A stretch of DNA of 8,294 nucleotides from Thermodesulfovibrionales bacterium (GTDB taxonomy: Bacteria; Nitrospirota; Thermodesulfovibrionia; Thermodesulfovibrionales; UBA1546), in contig JASEHP010000061.1 of NCBI GenBank assembly GCA_030018605.1, forward strand, positions 1 through 8,294, given 5' to 3'. The position numbers were made by a program, and so were the translations under genes. Position 1 is the stretch's first letter, and every line of letters begins with the position of its first letter. The notes beneath the pieces were generated by a model, which did no database searches, was not told where the DNA came from, and saw only the letters and a program-made list of their open reading frames with translations. This document shows, in pieces, positions 4,795-8,294 of the stretch.

Positions 4795-6641
4795 TTTCCC
4801 GCCTCAGTGAACCCGCTCTGGCGGGCAACTTTTAGTTTTCCCTCGTATCCTCTTGGAGTTATCATCCTATTATCCCACACAAATGTCTGAGAATTGCCGA
4901 TTATTACGGTTGTCTGCATATCGATATCATGTTCAAGCATGTTTTTCAAATCACTGATGATTACCTTTTCGTCTTCTCTCATTGCGCCTTTTACTATGCC
5001 GACAGGCGTTTCAGATTTCCGGCATTTCAAAATAATTTCCATTGCCCTGTCTATATGTTTGGCCCTTCCTTTACTTTTGGGATTGTAGAGGATGATGACA
5101 AAATCAGCTTTGGCAGCTCCATCAAGTCTTTTCTCTATCAAATCCCATGGCGTAAGTCTGTCTGATAAACTGATTGAGGCAAAATCATGCATTAGCGGCG
5201 CGCCCAACCTTGCGGCGCATGCATTCAAGGCAGAGATGCCGGGAATGACTTCTACAGCGATGCGTGATGCGTGATGCGTGATGCGTGATGCGTTACTTTT
5301 TTTTATCTCATTACGCATTACGGATAACGCATTACAGTTTTTAAGTATCTCAAACACAAGCCCTGCCATGGCGTATATTCCTGGGTCGCCGCCGCTGATT
5401 ACGGAAACGGTTTTGCCTGACATCGCAAGCTCAACAGCCTTTTTGCACCTGTCAACTTCCTGCGTCATGCCCGTGGATACGACCTCTTTGCCACTAATTA
5501 ACTCCCATATCAAATGAAGATATGTTCCATACCCAACTATTACATCTGAATTTCGTATTGCGTTTCGGGCATAAGGTGTAATGTGCTCTATAGAGCCGGG
5601 TCCAGTGCCCACAATAAATATCTTGCCTAATGGGTGAATGGGTGAATGGGTGAATGGATAAAGTTCCGCAATTGCTACTGTTACATTTCCTTGCTTTTGT
5701 TTTTTCACAAGCAATTTATCTGCGCCAGATGCGAGCAATGCCGCAGGCTCTGCAACTGCATTAGCACCTGTTGCCTTGAATGCCGCATCTGATTTTGATA
5801 CCCATTTTATGGTATTAAGTTCATTGGCAGTGAATGTCTTAATCCCGAGATTATATTTTTTGGCGGATGCAATTAAGCCGAGCTCATTGCCTTTTATATC
5901 AATTGTCGCGATGGAGTGGATTGATTGAAATGAGAGGTTGTTTTTAGCAAGTGTGTCTTTAACAGCATTTTCTATTTCATTTTCAGGTGTTCGTTTATTG
6001 CAACCGATGCCGATGATAAGGTTTTTGGGACGGAGATAAAGCTGGGTGAATGGGTGAATGGGTGAATGGGTGAATCGGTTTTTTTTGCTTGTAATCAGCA
6101 TATCAGCGGAACTTAGCTTATTTACTCTCAAAAACCCCTCAGGCATTTTTATCTCAACTTCCGAATAAACCCTTAATTCGCCGCTGTTTAAAAACCTTAT
6201 TGATATCTCCGGAAGAGTATCCCAATTCTCTATAGCCAAATCATTTTCTTTAGCCCATAAATCTATTGCAGGCAGGTTGTTAGTATCTGATGCGGTTGTA
6301 ATAACAGCTTGCCCGCCGAGAAAATCCGCAATCTCTTTTGCAAGTTTATTTGCTCCGCCGAGATGCCCGCTCAAAAGACTGACGGAAAATCTCCCTTTTT
6401 CATCAAGAACAACAACAGCAGGGTCTGTCTTTTTGTTTTTTATCAAAGGCGCAATAGTCCTCACAACAATCCCTGCTGCCATGATGAAGATGAAACTCTT
6501 GTGCTTGCCCCAGAATTTAGAGAGAGAATCCGGCTTAAATTTAAAGGCATTTGCCTCAGGGTAAAGGCTGTTTAGTTTTTTGGCAAGGGCAAAGCCGTTG
6601 CCTGTGATGTAGAGAATGGCTGTATTATTTTCTATATCCAT
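4791..6641 (-). CDS. cbiGH: CbiG-CbiH fusion: cobalt-precorrin-5A hydrolase / cobalt-precorrin-3 C17-methyltransferase
   Basis: One 616-residue polypeptide carries two corrin enzymes. Residues 1-189 are the CbiG N-terminal and central part, with GIVVRTIAPLI (57-67), SGHLGGAN (91-98) and SDTNNLPAID (118-127). Residues about 206-325 are the CbiG C-terminal domain (IGIGCNKRTPENEIE and GANAVAEPAALLASGA). CbiG opens the lactone ring and releases acetaldehyde. Residues 339-616 are CbiH/CobJ, which methylates C17 with ring contraction using S-adenosylmethionine: GTGPG (345-349), SGGDPGIYAMAG (416-427) and VEVIPGISA near 463. CbiG indicates the anaerobic, cobalt-first route. Such fusions are known. 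The ATG overlaps cbiF by 17 bp, with AGGG upstream. Three repeat inserts lie in it: residues 190-200 and 327-337, both between domains, and 435-461, which lengthens a loop of the CbiH part. Confidence 0.88.
   Translation of the reverse strand: MDIENNTAILYITGNGFALAKKLNSLYPEANAFKFKPDSLSKFWGKHKSFIFIMAAGIVVRTIAPLIKNKKTDPAVVVLDEKGRFSVSLLSGHLGGANKLAKEIADFLGGQAVITTASDTNNLPAIDLWAKENDLAIENWDTLPEISIRFLNSGELRVYSEVEIKMPEGFLRVNKLSSADMLITSKKNRFTHSPIHPFTQLYLRPKNLIIGIGCNKRTPENEIENAVKDTLAKNNLSFQSIHSIATIDIKGNELGLIASAKKYNLGIKTFTANELNTIKWVSKSDAAFKATGANAVAEPAALLASGADKLLVKKQKQGNVTVAIAELYPFTHSPIHPLGKIFIVGTGPGSIEHITPYARNAIRNSDVIVGYGTYLHLIWELISGKEVVSTGMTQEVDRCKKAVELAMSGKTVSVISGGDPGIYAMAGLVFEILKNCNALSVMRNEIKKSNASRITHHASRIAVEVIPGISALNACAARLGAPLMHDFASISLSDRLTPWDLIEKRLDGAAKADFVIILYNPKSKGRAKHIDRAMEIILKCRKSETPVGIVKGAMREDEKVIISDLKNMLEHDIDMQTTVIIGNSQTFVWDNRMITPRGYEGKLKVARQSGFTEAGK
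4812..4825. repeat. short palindrome near the 3' end of cbiGH
   Basis: CCCGC, TCTG, GCGGG is a 5-4-5 inverted repeat covering about codons 606-610 of cbiGH, 17 bp before the GTG of the BPL_N gene on the minus strand. Its minus-strand core CGCCAGAG is shared with the palindrome at 833-847. It may be a gene-end repeat or influence the downstream start. Confidence 0.4.
5259..5337 (-). repeat. inverted heptamer array in the CbiH part of cbiGH
   Basis: Five perfect GATGCGT heptamers (5259-5293) are followed by a T-rich loop and four inverted units, ATTACGC, ATTACGG, ATAACGC and ATTACAG (5310-5337). GTAATGCGT in one arm pairs with ACGCATCAC in the other at 8 of 9 bases. The coding strand reads ASRITHHASRI and a preceding NALSVMRNE, at residues 435-461, between SGGDPGIY and IPGIS. 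The codons are in frame throughout. Confidence 0.85.
5631..5662 (-). repeat. octamer tandem repeat at the CbiG/CbiH junction
   Basis: Three perfect TGGGTGAA units (5631-5654) plus a degenerate TGGATAAA (5655-5662). The coding strand reads YPFTHSPIHP (residues 328-337), exactly between the last CbiG strand and LGKIFIVGTGPG, where a free-standing CbiH would start. The repeat is therefore the linker of the fused protein. Confidence 0.9.
6043..6074 (-). repeat. octamer tandem repeat inside the CbiG part
   Basis: Four perfect TGGGTGAA units in a row. The coding strand reads FTHSPIHPF (about residues 190-200), between the CbiG central domain and the start of its C-terminal domain (IGIGCNKRTP). It is the same unit as at 5631-5662, 380 bp away in the same gene. 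Confidence 0.9.
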
Positions 6642-7380
6642 GCTTGAAATCCCTATGATATAGCTTTGATTCTTTGCCTAAAGATTTTTCGGATGCCCTC
6701 AGAGATTCGCCGACATATATCAATGCAGTCTTTTTTATCCCTGAATCTCTGATAAGAGTAACAATGTCTTTCAACTGTCCCCTTAAAACCCTTTGCTCAG
6801 GCCATGATGCCTTTTCAATGATGACAACAGGTGTATCTTCTGTATAGCCCTGCAAAAGTTCCTCTTTAATCTTTTCAATCATTCCAACGCTCAGAAAGAT
6901 AACCATCGTTGCTTTATGCCTCGCCAGTTCGGACAATTTTTCAGTTTCAGGAACAGGCGTCTTTCCTTCAAGCCGCGTGAAAATAACAGTCTGGCTTATC
7001 TCAGGGATTGTAAGTTCCTGTCCGAGTATTGCAGCTCCTGCCATTGCGGATGAAACTCCCGGGATAACTTCGTATTCAATGTTTAACTCCCGGAGCTTTT
7101 CTATCTGTTCTGATATAGCACTGTAAAACGATGTGTCGCCTGTGTGGAGCCTTACGACATTCTTGCCGATGCTGACAGACTTCTTTATAACCTCAGTAGT
7201 TTCATCGAGATTCATTGATGCCGAGTTATATGTCTCCGCTTTTATACCTTTCAAGAGGTCAGGATTAACAAGACTTCCTGCATAAATGATAACATCAGCG
7301 CTGTCAAGCCGCTTTCTGCCTTTAATTGTTATCAGTTCAGGGTCTCCGGGACCCGCGCCTATGAAATATACCTTGCTCAT
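6625..7380 (-). CDS. cbiF: cobalt-precorrin-4 C11-methyltransferase (CbiF/CobM)
   Basis: This 251-residue SAM-dependent methyltransferase methylates C11 of the corrin ring. It has the glycine-rich GAGPGDPEL (8-16), IIYAGSLVNPDLL (31-43), the RLHTGD segment (77-82), YSAISEQ (86-92) and VIPGVSSAMAGAA further on, with the usual family length. The YAGSLV segment separates CbiF/CobM from the other corrin methyltransferases. One oddity is GDT at 81-83 where GDP is usual in this loop; the codon reads clearly as ACA. The ATG overlaps the stop of cbiL (ATGA), and no ribosome site is seen, so coupled translation is likely. This is the one cobalamin gene here without a repeat insert. CobM of the aerobic route is homologous; the CbiG neighbour favours the anaerobic substrate. 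Confidence 0.9.
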   Translation of the reverse strand: MSKVYFIGAGPGDPELITIKGRKRLDSADVIIYAGSLVNPDLLKGIKAETYNSASMNLDETTEVIKKSVSIGKNVVRLHTGDTSFYSAISEQIEKLRELNIEYEVIPGVSSAMAGAAILGQELTIPEISQTVIFTRLEGKTPVPETEKLSELARHKATMVIFLSVGMIEKIKEELLQGYTEDTPVVIIEKASWPEQRVLRGQLKDIVTLIRDSGIKKTALIYVGESLRASEKSLGKESKLYHRDFKHGYRK

Positions 7381-8156
7381 TTTTTCACAATTATCATTGA
7401 GAAATAGTTAATGTCCTCTTTTTTTGCATCTCTGATATTCTCAAATATTTTCTCATCTTCCATGCCTGCCCTTGATATATATATTGCATTGCTTAGTAAA
7501 TTCATTTCAGTGAGGGTATGTATTATGCCTTCAAAGACTTTATTAACCTTCATCAGCACTACAGTGTCAAATTTTTCCAGCGTTTCATTCAGGTTCTCAA
7601 TATAATTGGCGGGCAGGATTGCGATCTTTTCATCAGCAAGCCCCAGAAATATTTTCGCCTTTGCCGCAGAGGCGTTTATGGAGGACACACCGGGTATTAT
7701 ATCTACCTTTAATTCAGGGTTTGCTTCAAGCAGCCTGTCATATAAATAAAAAAAGGTGCTGTAAATTGTGGGGTCTCCTAATGTGATAAATGCGACATCA
7801 ATCCCCTCATTAAGCCTGCTCAGGATATTTTTTACAGTTTCAGCCCATTTGTTGTCAAGCTCGGAAGCAGTAAAAGGGTCAGAGTGGCAAAGTGTCAGAG
7901 GGTCAGAGTCTTTGATACTTTGATACTTTGATACTTTGATACTTTTAGTTTTCTGCATTGGGAAATGGGCTTCAATAATCTCTTTATCGTCAAGGTTCAG
8001 CGCCTTCTTAACTATTGACAGGACAAGGCTGCTTCCTTCCTCTCTGCCTTTTGGAACGCAGATGCAGGGGACACCCTTTAGGATTCTTAATGCCTTCAGG
8101 GTTAATAATTCAGGGTCTCCGGGACCCGCGCCTATGACATAAAAGGTGCTTGACAT
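7377..8156 (-). CDS. cbiL: cobalt-precorrin-2 C20-methyltransferase (CbiL/CobI)
   Basis: This 259-residue SAM-dependent methyltransferase acts at C20 of precorrin-2 or its cobalt form, early in corrin synthesis. Family marks are YVIGAGPGDPELLTLKA (6-22), PKGREEGSSLV (35-45), the HFPM segment (64-67) that is typical of CbiL/CobI, TLGDPTIYSTF (125-135) and IIPGVSSINASAA (153-165). It is about 20-25 residues longer than usual, and residues 72-94 are encoded by a repeat placed right after HFPM, in a region of low conservation. The rest is intact, so the enzyme is probably active. The ATG has no ribosome site; the upstream sequence is TTGCCAAAAACACC. It is first in the operon, with a possible -10 box 22 bp upstream. 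Confidence 0.88.
   Translation of the reverse strand: MSSTFYVIGAGPGDPELLTLKALRILKGVPCICVPKGREEGSSLVLSIVKKALNLDDKEIIEAHFPMQKTKSIKVSKYQSIKDSDPLTLCHSDPFTASELDNKWAETVKNILSRLNEGIDVAFITLGDPTIYSTFFYLYDRLLEANPELKVDIIPGVSSINASAAKAKIFLGLADEKIAILPANYIENLNETLEKFDTVVLMKVNKVFEGIIHTLTEMNLLSNAIYISRAGMEDEKIFENIRDAKKEDINYFSMIIVKK
7875..7942 (-). repeat. 68-bp inverted octamer array, copy 2 (cbiL)
   Basis: On the plus strand: AGGGTCAG, AGTGGCAA, AGTGTCAG, AGGGTCAG, the spacer AGTC, then four perfect TTTGATAC units. Plan, length, orientation and reading frame all equal copy 1 at 3934-4001. It is read as residues about 72-94 of CbiL, including VSKYQSIKDSD and a later HSD. The right-hand units are uniform within this copy (GATAC) but differ from those of copy 1 (GACAC), suggesting local slippage or conversion. 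Confidence 0.85.
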
Positions 8157-8178
8157 GGTGTTTTTGGCAACAAAAAAT

Positions 8179-8184
8179 ATTATA
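8179..8184 (-). promoter_or_regulatory. possible -10 box for the cobalamin operon
   Basis: The minus strand reads TATAAT, a perfect -10 hexamer, ending 22 bp before the cbiL ATG. No convincing -35 box is seen at 16-18 bp spacing. The leader would be about 15 bases. A 6-bp inverted repeat, TGGTGT (8156-8161) and ACACCA (8184-8189), brackets the -10 box and the start. The call rests on one hexamer in AT-rich DNA. Confidence 0.4.
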
Positions 8185-8217
8185 CACCAAATTCTTTTTT
8201 ATTCGATACCACCCGCA

Positions 8218-8273
8218 TTAAATCATCTAAAATGTAACTGGGAAGGTACTGGTTAAATCATCTAAAATGTAAC
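8218..8273. mobile_element. paired direct repeats, possible end of an IS21-type element
   Basis: A 21-bp sequence, T followed by TAAATCATCTAAAATGTAAC, occurs exactly at 8218-8238 and 8253-8273, giving a period of 35 bp. On the minus strand it contains ACATTTTAGATGA. IS21-family insertion sequences carry multiple short terminal repeats of about this length, often with a TTTTAGATGA core. No transposase lies in the window; if the call is right, the element body is to the right of 8294. A pair of regulator-binding sites is the main alternative. Confidence 0.4.
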
Positions 8274-8294
8274 CCAAAACATATGGTATAGGGG

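Noticed and set aside
4894..5274. Small plus-strand genes opposite cbiGH
   Set aside because: They have no recognisable domain, and the minus strand encodes well-conserved corrin enzymes over the same bases.
5259..5293. CRISPR-like array
   Set aside because: Units are 7-8 bp, directly abutting, without spacers, and lie inside an intact enzyme gene.
8157..8294. Cobalamin riboswitch upstream of cbiL
   Set aside because: Only 138 bp are available, none of it resembles a B12-box, and about half is the 21-bp direct repeat pair.

Overview
The window is about 8.3 kb of densely packed bacterial DNA with moderate GC, overlapping genes and many AGA/AGG arginine codons. It contains seven protein genes in two convergent blocks. 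The genes (Opp/Dpp-type ABC ATPases and the cobalt-early, anaerobic cobalamin route with CbiG) and the many short in-frame tandem repeats suggest an uncultured anaerobic Gram-negative lineage, possibly Nitrospirota or a deltaproteobacterial group. That placement is inference only.

Left block, plus strand (1-3536). A strong sigma70-like promoter (TTGACA, 17 bp, TATATT) at 96-124 sits directly on the ATG of a six-TPR protein. It is followed with little or no spacing by two peptide/nickel-type ABC transporter ATPases (dppD-like, dppF-like) and a TrmJ-like tRNA 2'-O-methyltransferase. Starts overlap or nearly abut preceding stops, so this looks like one operon. The permease and substrate-binding partners of the transporter are not in the window.

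Right block, minus strand (8156 down to 3472). Four genes are coupled by 4- to 17-bp overlaps: cbiL, cbiF, a cbiG-cbiH fusion, and a BPL_N/class I amidotransferase-like protein. The first three supply consecutive corrin-ring steps: C20 methylation, C17 methylation with ring contraction, C11 methylation, and acetaldehyde release. The role of the last protein is unknown. The two blocks converge with a 65-bp antisense overlap and no visible terminator between them.

The most unusual content is a set of short repeat elements lying inside coding sequence and read in frame. At least five unit types occur (TGGGTGAA, GATGCGT, AGTGTCAR, GCTGAAA and a C-rich palindrome), in dppF, cbiL, cbiGH and the BPL_N gene. 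They fall in linkers or loops and are oriented so the stop-free strand is the sense strand. Where an inverted arm forces the stop-bearing strand into the frame, the one repeat unit that would create a stop carries a substitution in exactly that codon; this is seen in three separate elements. Two of these, in cbiL and in the BPL_N gene, share the same 68-bp plan: four octamers, AGTC, four inverted octamers.

The right edge (8157-8294) has a possible promoter for cbiL and two exact 21-bp direct repeats 35 bp apart that resemble the repeated ends of an IS21-type insertion sequence, whose body would lie outside the window. No RNA gene, CRISPR array or cobalamin riboswitch was seen.
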